This document shows positions 16,534-25,127 of a stretch of DNA of 64,000 bases, one piece after another. The DNA comes from Prauserella shujinwangii. Its GTDB lineage: Bacteria > Actinomycetota > Actinomycetes > Mycobacteriales > Pseudonocardiaceae. The stretch is from positions 124,001 through 188,000 of the forward strand of contig NZ_PVNH01000014.1 in the NCBI RefSeq assembly GCF_003001955.1, given 5' to 3'. How positions within the stretch are numbered: position 1 is the first letter of the stretch; every line of letters starts with the position of its first letter. The translations under genes and the position numbers were made by a program. Under the pieces are notes generated by a model that saw only the letters and a program-made list of their open reading frames with translations, was not told where the DNA came from and made no database searches.

Positions 16534-19500
16534 ATGGCACGCCGGAAGAGCACAGTCACCCGGGTCGATCCGGCCGCGTTCGACCAGCCGGGCGCGCAGG
16601 TCTTCGACAACCCGGTGAAGACCGAGATCGAGGACTCGTACCTGGAGTACGCCTACTCGGTCATCCACTCGCGTGCGCTGCCGGACGCGCGGGACGGCCT
16701 CAAGCCGGTGCACCGCCGGATCCTGTTCTCGATGAACGAGAACGGCTACCGGCCGACGCACGCGTACGTGAAGTCGTCCCGTGTGGTCGGTGATGTCATG
16801 GGCCGCTACCACCCGCACGGCGACGCCGCGATCTACGACGCGATGGTGCGGCTGGCGCAGGACTTCTCGATGAACGTGCCGCTGGTGGACGGGCACGGCA
16901 ACTTCGGTTCCCCGGACGACGGACCGGCCGCCTCGCGGTACTGCGTGACGGGCGACACGCGGATCCGGCTCGCGGACGGCTCGAGCCCGCGTATCGGGGA
17001 CCTGGTGGACCTGCCCGCCGACTCGGAGGCCGACGCGGATTTCGAGGTCCTGGACAAGGACGGCAAGAGCGTCCGGGTGAGCAAGGTGTTCAACTCGGGT
17101 GTCCATCCGACCCGGCGGATCACGACGAGGTCCGGGTTCTCCCTCAGGGGAAGTGAGAACCACCTGGTGCTCTGCCTCGAGGCTCCGATGGGAGTTCCGC
17201 TCTTCCAGTGGCGCAGGCTGGACGAGATCCAGCCCGGCACCGTGGTGTGCGTCGCCCGGAACGCATGGCTCCAGGTCGTTCCGACCGCACGGGAGTACAT
17301 GCTCGGGGTGCTGGCCGGTGCCTGGGTGTCCGAGGGGTTCGCCTCCGATACCCGCGCCGGTTTCAACAATGCCGACGAGCACTTCTTCGGTGAGGTGCTG
17401 CATGCCTACGACCAGGTCGTCGGCGGAACGCGGTACGTGTCCCAGCGGCGGACCCGCCGCGACCGCAAGCTGATCCACGAACTCGACATCCAGGACTATG
17501 CCGGGGCAATGGACGCCTTCCGGGCGAGTCCGCTCGCCGAGTTCATCGGTCACCAGGCGCGGGAGAAGTTCGTTCCCGAGTTCGTGTGGACCGGCGGCTG
17601 GGGGGTGAAGCGGGCCTTCCTCATGGCCGCGTTCGAGGGCGACGGCGGCGTGCGACTAGCCAAGGGTTCATGGACGATCCAGTACAGCACCTACAGTGCG
17701 CGGCTCGCCCAGGAACTCCAGGAGCTTCTCGCCGAGTTCGGTGTCATCGCCCGGAACCGCCACTACACGCGGCCCAATGGCTCGATCGAGTACCGGCTGG
17801 TCGTCTCCGGACTGCGGAACGTCAGGGGCTTCGCGGAGCGGATCGGCTTCCTCAAGACCAAGCAAGAACAACTACGTGAGCTGCTGGCTCGTTCGCCATT
17901 GCGCCCGCACCGGCTCAGCCAGGACCACGTCCCGTTCGTCGCGGACTACGTGCGCGGCGCGCTCGATGTCGACACGCGCGGCAGCGGCCGGAAGTGGTTG
18001 ACACAGCACAACTTCGACCGGATCGAACGCTGGGAGACCGAACGGCTGCGGATCATCGACCGGATCAAGGATCCCGAGATCCTCGCCACCATCCTCCCCG
18101 TCATGGACTCCGGTTACCGGTTCGAGGAGGTCACCGAGGCGAAGGCGGCGGAGCCGGCCGAGGTGTACTCGGTCCGCGTGGACTCCGACGACCATTCCTT
18201 CCTGGCAGGCGGGTTCGTCAACCACAACACGGAAGCGCGCATGTCGCCCGAGGCGATGCTGCTGGTCGGGGAGCTCGGCGAGGAGACCGTCGACTTCCGG
18301 CCCAACTACGACGGCTCACTGGCCGAGCCGACGGTGCTGCCCGCGTCGTTCCCGAACCTGCTGGTCAACGGCACGTCCGGGATCGCGGTGGGCATGGCGA
18401 CCAACATGATCCCGCACAACATGAGCGAGGTCATCAGGGCGGCGCGGTGGCTCATCAACCACCCGAACGCGTCGCTGGACAAGCTCATGGAGTTCGTGCC
18501 CGGGCCCGACCTGCCGACCGGTGGCCTGCTGCTCGGTCTCGACGAGGTCCGCCGCGCGTACGAGACGGGCCGCGGTGTGGTGCGCATGCGGGCCAAGGTG
18601 GAGACCGGCCCGCTGGAGGGCAGCCGGGGCAGGCAGGCCATCACCGTCACCGAACTGCCGTACGGGGTGGGCCCGGAGAAGGTGATCGAGAAGATCACCG
18701 ACGAGGTGAACAAGTCCAAGCGGCTCACCGGCATCGCCGACGTCAAGGACCTCACCGACCGGGAGAACGGCACCAGGCTGGTGATCGAGTGCAAGGTCGG
18801 GGTGAACCCGCAGGCGCTGCTGGCCGACCTCTACCGGCTCACCCCGCTGGAGCAGTCGTTCGGCATCAACAACCTCGTGCTGGTGGAGGGGGAGCCGAGG
18901 ACGCTGGGCCTCAAGCAGCTGCTCGAGGTCTTCCTCGCCCACCGCTACGACGTCGTGACGCGGCGCACCCGCTACCGCAGGCGCAAGCGTGAGGAGCGCC
19001 TGCACCTGGTGGAGGGCCTGCTCAAGGCACTGCTCGACATCGACAAGGTGATCCGGCTCATCCGGGGCAGCGAGAACGCCCAGGCCGCGAAGGAGGGCCT
19101 GATGAAGCGGTTCGCCCTGTCCGAGATCCAGGCCACCTACATCCTCGACACCCCGCTGCGGCGGCTCACCAAGTACGACAAGATCGAGCTGGAGGCCGAG
19201 CAGGACAGGCTGCGCGCGGAGATCGCCGAGCTGACGAAGATCCTCGACGACGAGTCGGTGCTGAAGAAGGTCGTCTCGCAGGAGCTGGCGCAGATCGCCA
19301 AGGACTTCCCGACGGAGCGGCGCACGGCCCTCGTCGACGGCGACCTCAAGGAGGTCCTGGAGGCGTCCAAGCCGGCCGGGCCGCTGGAGATCGCCGACGA
19401 TCCGTGCCAGGTGATCCTCTCGGCGACCGGCCTGGTGGCGCGGACGGCGGCCGAGTCGGAGGAGGTCACCGAGGGGCGCAGGCGCAGCGGCCGGACCCGG

Positions 19501-20307
19501 CACGACGCGGTGGCCTCGCTCGTGCACTCGACGGCCCGGGGCCAGGTGCTGCTGATCACCAGCCGGGGGCGGGCCGTGAAGACCGACGTGCTGCCGCTGC
19601 CGGTGCTGCCCGAACAGGCGGGCACGGTGTCGCTGCGCGGCGGGATGCCCGCGCGGGAGCTGGTGCCGCTGGAGAAGGGCGAGCGGGTGGTGGGCATCGC
19701 GCCGGTCGGTGCGCAGGCCGAGGGCTCACCCGGGCTGGCGCTCGGCACCCGGCGCGGGATCGTGAAGGTGTGCTCGCCGGAGTGGCCGGTGCGGGCCGAC
19801 GAGTTCGACGTGATCACGCTGAAGGACGGCGACGAGGTGGTCGGCGCGAGCTGGCTCTCCGACGGGGCGGAGACGCTCGCGTTCGTTTCGTCCGCCGCGT
19901 CGCTGCTCCGCTACGAGGCCTCGCTCGTGCGGCCGCAAGGGCTCAAGAGCGGCGGCGTCGCCGGTATCAACCTGCCCGCGGGTGCGCACGTGGTGTTCTT
20001 CGGCGCGGTGCGCACCGACGACGCGGAACACGGCGAGCCGATGGTGGTCACGGCCACGGGCGCGACCGTGAAGACGACGCCGTTCTCGGAGTACCCGGCC
20101 AAGGGAAGGGCGACCGGCGGTGTCCGCGCGCACCGGTTCCTCAAGGGAGAGTCCGAGGTCACCGTGGCCTGGATCGGGCCCCGCCCCGCCGGAGCCACGA
20201 GGAACGGCGAGGCCGTGGAGCTGCCCGAGCCGGACCCGCGCCGCGACGGCTCCGGTGCGGCGCACCCCGGACCGGACGTGGTCGGCCACCTGATCGAACG
20301 CGGCTGA
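16534..20307 (+). CDS. parC: DNA topoisomerase IV subunit A (ParC-like), interrupted by an intein
   Basis: The precursor is 1257 aa; removing the 429-residue intein leaves an 828-aa ParC. The N-extein has the winged-helix DNA gate ('[37 protein letters not shown]') and ends at the catalytic Tyr136 ('PAASRY'). The C-extein resumes '[12 protein letters not shown]', followed by the tower, coiled-coil and a C-terminal beta-pinwheel (about 1000-1240). I find no GyrA box (QRRGGKG) in the pinwheel and the neighbour is ParE-like, so ParC is preferred over GyrA. SD GAGGAG is 11-16 nt upstream of the ATG. No activity is possible until splicing, because the intein follows the nucleophilic tyrosine directly. 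Confidence 0.9.
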   Translation: MARRKSTVTRVDPAAFDQPGAQVFDNPVKTEIEDSYLEYAYSVIHSRALPDARDGLKPVHRRILFSMNENGYRPTHAYVKSSRVVGDVMGRYHPHGDAAIYDAMVRLAQDFSMNVPLVDGHGNFGSPDDGPAASRYCVTGDTRIRLADGSSPRIGDLVDLPADSEADADFEVLDKDGKSVRVSKVFNSGVHPTRRITTRSGFSLRGSENHLVLCLEAPMGVPLFQWRRLDEIQPGTVVCVARNAWLQVVPTAREYMLGVLAGAWVSEGFASDTRAGFNNADEHFFGEVLHAYDQVVGGTRYVSQRRTRRDRKLIHELDIQDYAGAMDAFRASPLAEFIGHQAREKFVPEFVWTGGWGVKRAFLMAAFEGDGGVRLAKGSWTIQYSTYSARLAQELQELLAEFGVIARNRHYTRPNGSIEYRLVVSGLRNVRGFAERIGFLKTKQEQLRELLARSPLRPHRLSQDHVPFVADYVRGALDVDTRGSGRKWLTQHNFDRIERWETERLRIIDRIKDPEILATILPVMDSGYRFEEVTEAKAAEPAEVYSVRVDSDDHSFLAGGFVNHNTEARMSPEAMLLVGELGEETVDFRPNYDGSLAEPTVLPASFPNLLVNGTSGIAVGMATNMIPHNMSEVIRAARWLINHPNASLDKLMEFVPGPDLPTGGLLLGLDEVRRAYETGRGVVRMRAKVETGPLEGSRGRQAITVTELPYGVGPEKVIEKITDEVNKSKRLTGIADVKDLTDRENGTRLVIECKVGVNPQALLADLYRLTPLEQSFGINNLVLVEGEPRTLGLKQLLEVFLAHRYDVVTRRTRYRRRKREERLHLVEGLLKALLDIDKVIRLIRGSENAQAAKEGLMKRFALSEIQATYILDTPLRRLTKYDKIELEAEQDRLRAEIAELTKILDDESVLKKVVSQELAQIAKDFPTERRTALVDGDLKEVLEASKPAGPLEIADDPCQVILSATGLVARTAAESEEVTEGRRRSGRTRHDAVASLVHSTARGQVLLITSRGRAVKTDVLPLPVLPEQAGTVSLRGGMPARELVPLEKGERVVGIAPVGAQAEGSPGLALGTRRGIVKVCSPEWPVRADEFDVITLKDGDEVVGASWLSDGAETLAFVSSAASLLRYEASLVRPQGLKSGGVAGINLPAGAHVVFFGAVRTDDAEHGEPMVVTATGATVKTTPFSEYPAKGRATGGVRAHRFLKGESEVTVAWIGPRPAGATRNGEAVELPEPDPRRDGSGAAHPGPDVVGHLIERG
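16942..18228 (+). mobile_element. Full-length intein with LAGLIDADG homing endonuclease, in ParC
   Basis: The 429-residue intein begins Cys-Val-Thr-Gly-Asp (block A, '[13 protein letters not shown]') right after ParC Tyr136. It ends '...[11 protein letters not shown]', with penultimate His, terminal Asn and Thr as +1 residue. Block B is '[11 protein letters not shown]' with its His conserved and Ser where Thr is usual. Two LAGLIDADG-type motifs are present: '[15 protein letters not shown]' (acidic Glu) and '[12 protein letters not shown]' (acidic Asp), so the endonuclease looks intact. The insertion point (RY/TEA) is the classic gyrase A site occupied in mycobacterial GyrA, but here in a topo IV gene. 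Confidence 0.93.
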
Positions 20308-20321
20308 CGCGAGTCCCGCGC

Positions 20322-21266
20322 TCAGGCGGGCGCGTCCCCCGCCCACGCGGCGTAGTCGGTCCACGCTCGCAGCCGGAGACGGCTGTCGAAGCGGCGCGGC
20401 GCGCCGGAGAGCGGGTCGGTGAACTCCAGCGTCCTGGCGAGCAGTTGCAGCGGACGGCGGAAGTCGTCGAGCGCGGTTTCGGTGAGCTCGGGGTAGAACG
20501 TGTCCCCGAGGATCGGCACGCCGAGCCCGCTCATGTGCACCCGCAGCTGGTGGGTGCGGCCGGTCTCCGGCCGCAACCGGTAGCGGCCCAGGCCGTCGCG
20601 GTGTTCCCGTAGTTCCACGTGGGTCTCGGCGTTCGGCTCGCCGGGCACTTCCCGCGCCGTGAGGACGCCGCGTTCCTTGACGATCCGGCTGCGCACGGTG
20701 CGCGGCAGCCGCAGCGCCGGATCGTACGGCGCCACGGCCTCGTATTCCTTGCGCACCGCGCGGTCGCGGAACAGCGTCTGGTAGGGGCCGCGCAGCTCGG
20801 GGCGGGTGACGAACAGGACCAGCCCGGCGGTGACGCGGTCGAGCCGGTGCGCGGGGCTGAGCAGGGGCAGGCCGAGGTCGCGGCGCAGCCGCACGAGCGC
20901 GGTCTCCAGCACGTGCCTGCCGCGGGGGATCGTGGCCAGGAAGTGCGGCTTGTCGGCCACCACGAGGTCGTCGTCGCGGTGCACGACGCCGATGTCGAAC
21001 GGCACCGGGACCTCGTCCGGCAGGTCGCGGTGGAACCAGAGGTAGGTGTTCGGCGCGTACGGCGTGTCCGTCGTGATCGGCCCGTCCAGGCCCACGATCC
21101 GTCCCTCGCGCAGCATCGCGTCGATCCGCCGCGGCGGCAGCCGGGGGATCCGGTCGACGAGGTGGTCCCGGATCGTCGCCCAGTGCCCGTCGGCGGGCAG
21201 CCGGAACCGGGCGGCGTCGAGCCCGTGCCTCGGCGGCAGCGGGGAAGCGGGCCTGCGTGTCATCAC
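20322..21266 (-). CDS. RluA-family pseudouridine synthase
   Basis: This 314-aa protein has an S4-like N-terminal segment ('PRLPPRRIDAMLREGRIVGLDG', about 40-65) and the RluA catalytic motif HRLDRVTAGLVLF with Asp143. 'RPETGRTHQLRVHMSGLGVPILGD' (about 235-258) is the second family signature. It isomerises uridines in rRNA or tRNA; the target site cannot be inferred. The start may be GTG at 21266 or ATG at 21263. It converges on parC with a 14-nt gap. Confidence 0.88.
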   Translation of the reverse strand: MMTRRPASPLPPRHGLDAARFRLPADGHWATIRDHLVDRIPRLPPRRIDAMLREGRIVGLDGPITTDTPYAPNTYLWFHRDLPDEVPVPFDIGVVHRDDDLVVADKPHFLATIPRGRHVLETALVRLRRDLGLPLLSPAHRLDRVTAGLVLFVTRPELRGPYQTLFRDRAVRKEYEAVAPYDPALRLPRTVRSRIVKERGVLTAREVPGEPNAETHVELREHRDGLGRYRLRPETGRTHQLRVHMSGLGVPILGDTFYPELTETALDDFRRPLQLLARTLEFTDPLSGAPRRFDSRLRLRAWTDYAAWAGDAPA

Positions 21267-21321
21267 CCGGCACTGTAGCCGGGTTCGGGCAGTGGACGAC
21301 GTGGCGAGAACCCGGAAACGG

Positions 21322-21984
21322 TCACGACCGCCTCGGGGTGACCAGGCCGGCCTCGTAGGCGAACACCACCAGCTGGGCGCGGTCCCTCGCGCGCAGCTTC
21401 ACCATCGCCCGGCTCACGTGCGTCTTCGCGGTGGTGGGGCTGATCACCATGTGCGTGGCGATCTCGTCGTTGGACAGCCCGCGCGCCACCAGGGCCACGA
21501 CCTCCCGCTCGCGGCGGGTGAGCACGTCCATGCCCACGCTCGCCCGCGCCTCCGGAGGGCGGGAGACGAACTCGCTGATCAGCTTGCGCGTGATCGAGGG
21601 CGACAGCAGCGCGTCCCCGCGGGCGGCCACCCGGACCGCCGCGATCAGGTCGGCCGGTTCGCTGTCCTTCACGAGAAACCCGCAGGCCCCGGCACGCAGG
21701 GCGGCGAACACGTACTCGTCGAAGCCGTAGTTGGTCAGCATCACCACGTGCACGCGGGACAGGTCCGGGTCGGCCGCGATCCGCCGGGTGGCCTCGATGC
21801 CGTCGACCACGGGCATCTGCGCGTCGACCAGCGCCACGTCCGGCCGGTGCTCCCGCGCGAGCGTGACTCCCGCCGCACCGTCGGCCGCCTCGCCGACCAC
21901 CGTCATGTCGTCCTCGGCGTCCAGCAGCGCGCGGAACCCTGCCCGGATGAGCGGCTGGTCGTCGACGAGCAGGATCCGGATCAC
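21322..21984 (-). CDS. NarL/FixJ-type response regulator
   Basis: This 220-aa protein has a receiver domain (about 1-120) with acidic DD at 8-9, phospho-acceptor Asp54 ('VALVDAQMP') and Lys in 'FLVKDSE'. A LuxR-type HTH follows (about 150-212: 'LTRREREVVALVARGLSNDEIATHMVISPTTAKTHVSRAMVKL'). GTG start overlaps the stop of the histidine kinase gene by 4 nt (GTGA), so kinase and regulator are translated together. Confidence 0.92.
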   Translation of the reverse strand: MIRILLVDDQPLIRAGFRALLDAEDDMTVVGEAADGAAGVTLAREHRPDVALVDAQMPVVDGIEATRRIAADPDLSRVHVVMLTNYGFDEYVFAALRAGACGFLVKDSEPADLIAAVRVAARGDALLSPSITRKLISEFVSRPPEARASVGMDVLTRREREVVALVARGLSNDEIATHMVISPTTAKTHVSRAMVKLRARDRAQLVVFAYEAGLVTPRRS

Positions 21985-23120
21985 GAGACGCCCTCCAGCG
22001 GCAGCTCGGCTTCGACGGTGAACCCGCCGCCCCGGCGCGGTTCCGCCCGCAGGTGCCCGCCCAGCGCGGACACGCGCTCGCGCATGCCGGTGAGCCCCGC
22101 GCCGGGCACCGGGGCGTCGTCTGGGGTGGCGGCACCGTCGTCGTCGATCCGCAGCACGAGCGTCCCGTCGCCGTAGCCGACGCACACGGTGGCCGAGGCT
22201 CCGTTCGCGTGCCGCGCCACGTTCGTCAGTGCCTCCTGGACGATGCGGTAGGCGGCCCGGTCCACCTCGGGCGGCACGGACCGCTCGGGACCGTCGACGG
22301 TCAGCGTCACGGGCACTCCCGCGCCGGAAGCCCGCTCGACGAGCTGGGGCAGGCTGCGGAGCCCGATGTCCGGGGCGTCGCCCGGCTCCCGCAGCACCTC
22401 CAGCGTCGCACGCAACTCCCGGCTCGCCTCCTGGCTGGCCTCCTGCACGGCGAGCAGCGCCGGGGGCACCTCCTCGCCGCGTTTGCGGGCCAGGTGGACG
22501 CCCACCCCCGCCTGCACGGTGATGACCGAGATGCTGTGGGTCAGCGAGTCGTGCAGCTCCCGCGCGATGCGCAGCCGCTCCTCGCTCGCCCGGCGCAGCG
22601 CCACCTCCTCCCGCGTGCGCTCCGCCTCGGCCGCGCGTTCCTCCGCCTGCCGCAGGTAGGCGCGCCGGGCGCGGGTGACCTCGCCGAGCACGAACACCGC
22701 CGCGAACCAGCCCACCGGCAGGATCGCGGCCTGGACCGCCTGGGCCGCGGGGCCTTCCGGCGCCGAGAGCAGGTTGTCCGCCACGGCGAAGGCGGTCAGC
22801 GGGACGACGACCACCGTGGCCAGCACGCGGTGCCCCACGGCGACCACGGTGTAGAGCGCGATCAGCACGGGTGTCGTGGCGATCGGCCCCGGCTCCACCC
22901 GGGCGGTGTAGGCGAAGACGAGCGCGAGGCTCACCAGCAGCACCGTCCGCGGCGCCCGGTTGCGCGCCACCAGCGGCAGGGTCCCCGCCAGCAGCAGCGT
23001 GTAGTCGAGCGCGCCGGGGCGGGCGGGGCCGAGCACCGCGTCGGCGACGACGAGCGCCACCACCCCGAGCGTGAGTGCCCCGTCCCGCGCGTACGCGCGC
23101 CACCCCTGGTCGGTCGCCAT
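21981..23120 (-). CDS. Sensor histidine kinase (HisKA_3 type)
   Basis: This 379-aa kinase has four to five hydrophobic segments in the first 160 residues, a coiled-coil linker (about 160-190), the HisKA_3 phospho-site 'ARELHDSLTHSISVITVQAG' (His about 197) and a HATPase domain ('EALTNVARHANGA', 'IDDDG', 'GLTGMRERVSALGG'). There is no extracellular sensor domain, so the signal may be sensed in the membrane. Partner: the overlapping NarL-type regulator. It is transcribed away from the tautomerase-like/YHS gene; an 18-bp perfect palindrome lies between them. Confidence 0.92.
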   Translation of the reverse strand: MATDQGWRAYARDGALTLGVVALVVADAVLGPARPGALDYTLLLAGTLPLVARNRAPRTVLLVSLALVFAYTARVEPGPIATTPVLIALYTVVAVGHRVLATVVVVPLTAFAVADNLLSAPEGPAAQAVQAAILPVGWFAAVFVLGEVTRARRAYLRQAEERAAEAERTREEVALRRASEERLRIARELHDSLTHSISVITVQAGVGVHLARKRGEEVPPALLAVQEASQEASRELRATLEVLREPGDAPDIGLRSLPQLVERASGAGVPVTLTVDGPERSVPPEVDRAAYRIVQEALTNVARHANGASATVCVGYGDGTLVLRIDDDGAATPDDAPVPGAGLTGMRERVSALGGHLRAEPRRGGGFTVEAELPLEGVS

Positions 23121-23178
23121 GGACGAACCCTAGCCCGCGCGGCTGACGTGCACGTTCCCTTCCGGGAGGCAGTCGCGG

Positions 23179-23196
23179 GTACTCCCCGGGGAGTAC
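23179..23196. promoter_or_regulatory. Perfect 18-bp palindrome between divergent genes
   Basis: GTACTCCCCGGGGAGTAC sits between the divergent histidine kinase gene (starts 23120) and the tautomerase-like/YHS gene. Perfect symmetry and a position about 60 nt from the kinase start suggest an operator, most simply for the adjacent response regulator acting on both genes. Confidence 0.5.
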
Positions 23197-23310
23197 TTCC
23201 GGCCGGGCGCTGCGGCCGGGGGAGCAGCGGAGACTGTCTTCCCCCGCGCGACGCGCGGAGGGCCGTCGGCGGGCGAGGCTCGAGGCGTCACCGGAAGGGA
23301 GATGCGGATC

Positions 23311-23931
23311 ATGATGTTCATCGAGGTGTTCGTGCCGAAGGGCGCGCTCGGGCCGGAGCAGCGGCACGTGCTGGGCCGGCGGCTGGTGACCGACGTGATG
23401 CAGGCGGGGGACAGTGGCGCGCCGGACGAGGTCATCGAGGCCGCGCGGTCGCTGTGCCACGTGCTGTTCCACGAGACGGACGGCTGGTACACCGCCGGGC
23501 GCGAGGTGCAGCCGGGCGACCCGCCGCCGTACCTCCTCCGGGTCAGCGTGCCGGAGAGCTGGCGGGACGGGATGGCCCCGCACGTGATCAAGGTCTTCTC
23601 GGCGCTGGTGGCGGAGGTGGACTCCCGCCCGGAGCGGCTGCGGGCCGAGCCGGTGGCGTGGGTCCACGTGCTCGGCGTACCGGACGACGGCATCGGCGCC
23701 ATGGGCGGGGTGCTCGGCTCGGTGGAGCTGGTCAAGCTGATCACGAAGGCGCACCGGGAGTCGCCGCGGTCGCCGGAGGGCCTGCCGCCCGGCACGGGGT
23801 TCGACCCGGTGTGCGGCATGACCGTCCCGTTCGAGCACGCCGCGGCCACCGCCGAGCACGGGGGCACGCGCTACGCCTTCTGCAGCAAGGGCTGTCACGA
23901 GGTGTTCGCCGAGGAGCACACCGCCGCCTGA
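23311..23931 (+). CDS. Tautomerase-like protein with C-terminal YHS metal-binding domain
   Basis: About 206 aa. The N-terminal 130 residues resemble a tautomerase-superfamily fold ('MFIEVFVPKGALGPEQRHVLGRRL') but the protein does not begin Met-Pro, so the catalytic Pro1 of that family is missing. The C-terminal 45 residues form a YHS domain ('GFDPVCGMTV...TRYAFCSKGCHEVF') with three Cys, typical of metal or heavy-metal handling proteins. In-frame ATGs lie at 23302, 23311 and 23314; AAGGGAG (23295-23301) abuts the first but is well placed for the second. It is divergent from the two-component system, a likely regulator. Confidence 0.72.
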   Translation: MMFIEVFVPKGALGPEQRHVLGRRLVTDVMQAGDSGAPDEVIEAARSLCHVLFHETDGWYTAGREVQPGDPPPYLLRVSVPESWRDGMAPHVIKVFSALVAEVDSRPERLRAEPVAWVHVLGVPDDGIGAMGGVLGSVELVKLITKAHRESPRSPEGLPPGTGFDPVCGMTVPFEHAAATAEHGGTRYAFCSKGCHEVFAEEHTAA

Positions 23932-23938
23932 CCCGGTG

Positions 23939-23999
23939 GCGGGCAGTGAAGGCCACCTCCACTGCGCCCAGCGCAGTGGAGGTGGCCTTCACTGCCCGC
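23939..23999. terminator. 61-nt perfect hairpin between convergent genes
   Basis: Two 29-nt arms (23939-23967 and 23971-23999) are exact complements with a 3-nt loop; the arms contain GTGAAGGCCACCTCCACTG. The stop codon of the convergent SorC-type gene (23989-23991) is inside the right arm. Sequence differs from the E1-E5 family, but the design (palindrome carrying a stop codon) is the same. Confidence 0.8.
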
Positions 24000-24990
24000 G
24001 GCGGGGGCGGGGCTGGAGGGGCCTGCGGGTGGCGAGTTCCAGGGTCAGCGCCGCCGTCTCCGCGTCGGTGATGAGCGTGGAGACCATGCCGGAGCGCAGC
24101 ACGGCATCCACGGCCTCGGCCTTCGGCGGGCTGTAGCCGAGCGCGATCACCTCGGGCACGCGGTGCAGGTCCTCGGCGCTGATCGCCAGCACGTGGTGCG
24201 CCAGCCCGGTCGACAGGGGGTTGCCTTCGGCGTCGTACAGCCTGGCCGCGACCTCGGCCTTCGCGCCGCGCTTGCTGATCGCGTCCCGTTCGGCCTGGCT
24301 CAGCGCGTCGTACACAGTGGACTCACCGGCTTCCCACGCCCCGATGCTGACCACCGCCTTGGTGAGGTTGCCGAACTGGCTGAACGTCTCCGCGATGCCG
24401 GGCTGGCGGCGCAGGATCTCGGTGGTCCGGCTGTCGGGCAGGACCAGCGGTGCGAAGATCGGGTACGCCGCGCCGCCGGAGACCCCGGCGAGCCTGCTCA
24501 CCGTCTCCACCGAGCGGTCGCGCATGTCCATTCCGGCCTGGACCCCGCAGAGCTGGACGATCGGGCACCGCGGCAGCGTGTCGATCAGCTCGGTCATGAC
24601 GTTTACCGAGCGGGCCCACGACAGCCCGATGACGTCGCGGTCGGTGGCGATCTCGGTGAGCAGGCGCGCGGCGAGCGCGCCGATCCGGCGGCGCAGCTCC
24701 GTCCGCGGCCCCCGGGAAGTTGCTCGTTCGAGCACCAGGGCGCGCTCCAGGCCGTAGGCGGCGCGCAGGTCGTCACCGAGGATCGGGTCCACCGGCGCCG
24801 GCATGTCGAACTCCACCCTGATCAGCCCGTCTTCCCTGGCCGCGTCGAGTATCCGGGCCACCTTGAACCGGCTGAGACCGAACTCCTCGGCGATCTCCAG
24901 CTTGGTCGCGCCCTGGAGGTAGTACCGGCGCGCGATCGATGCGGCCCGCACTGCCTCGGCCACGCCGAGTGGTCGCCTACTCCTGCTCAT
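23989..24990 (-). CDS. SorC-family transcriptional regulator of the polyol operon
   Basis: This 333-aa regulator has an N-terminal HTH ('IARRYYLQGATKLEIAEEFGLSRFKVARILDAAREDGLIRVEF', about 18-62) and a C-terminal sugar-binding domain (about 70-325: 'IGLSWARSVNVMTELID', 'QLCGVQAG', 'ALGYSPPKAEAVDAVLRSG'). SorC regulators respond to sugar or polyol phosphates. It is divergent from the dehydrogenase/ABC importer genes. The palindrome GCTCATATGAGC overlaps its own ATG, and a second copy precedes the dehydrogenase gene, fitting auto- and operon regulation. Confidence 0.88.
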   Translation of the reverse strand: MSRSRRPLGVAEAVRAASIARRYYLQGATKLEIAEEFGLSRFKVARILDAAREDGLIRVEFDMPAPVDPILGDDLRAAYGLERALVLERATSRGPRTELRRRIGALAARLLTEIATDRDVIGLSWARSVNVMTELIDTLPRCPIVQLCGVQAGMDMRDRSVETVSRLAGVSGGAAYPIFAPLVLPDSRTTEILRRQPGIAETFSQFGNLTKAVVSIGAWEAGESTVYDALSQAERDAISKRGAKAEVAARLYDAEGNPLSTGLAHHVLAISAEDLHRVPEVIALGYSPPKAEAVDAVLRSGMVSTLITDAETAALTLELATRRPLQPRPRRGQ

Positions 24991-24997
24991 ATGAGCA
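24984..24997. promoter_or_regulatory. SorC operator copy 1 (overlaps regulator start codon)
   Basis: TGCTCATATGAGCA is a perfect 14-bp palindrome covering the ATG of the SorC-type gene. The 12-bp core GCTCATATGAGC recurs at 25090-25101. Confidence 0.7.
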
Positions 24998-25089
24998 CTA
25001 TAGCACCGGATTCGCTGGAAAGGTTGACGTTTTCACCGGGGAAGTCTTTCAATGCCTGCACATGCGATGCGACGAATGGTTCCCATCGT

Positions 25090-25101
25090 GCTCATATGAG
25101 C
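25090..25101. promoter_or_regulatory. SorC operator copy 2 (upstream of dehydrogenase)
   Basis: GCTCATATGAGC is identical to the core of copy 1 and lies 26 nt before the dehydrogenase ATG. Centres of the two copies are 105 bp apart, ten turns of B-DNA, so both face the same side of the helix and a loop could join them. Confidence 0.7.
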
Positions 25102-25127
25102 GGTACGGCAGTGAAAGGTGAGAATGC

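Noticed and set aside
16534-20307. Calling this gene gyrA because of the intein position
   Set aside because: No GyrA box in the C-terminal domain and the partner gene has the ParE-like EGDSALGSA motif; topoisomerase IV fits better, though phylogeny would decide.
21322-23919. An 865-codon frame extending the response regulator
   Set aside because: Only the last 220 codons have domain content; the rest is out of frame to the kinase and antisense to the YHS gene.
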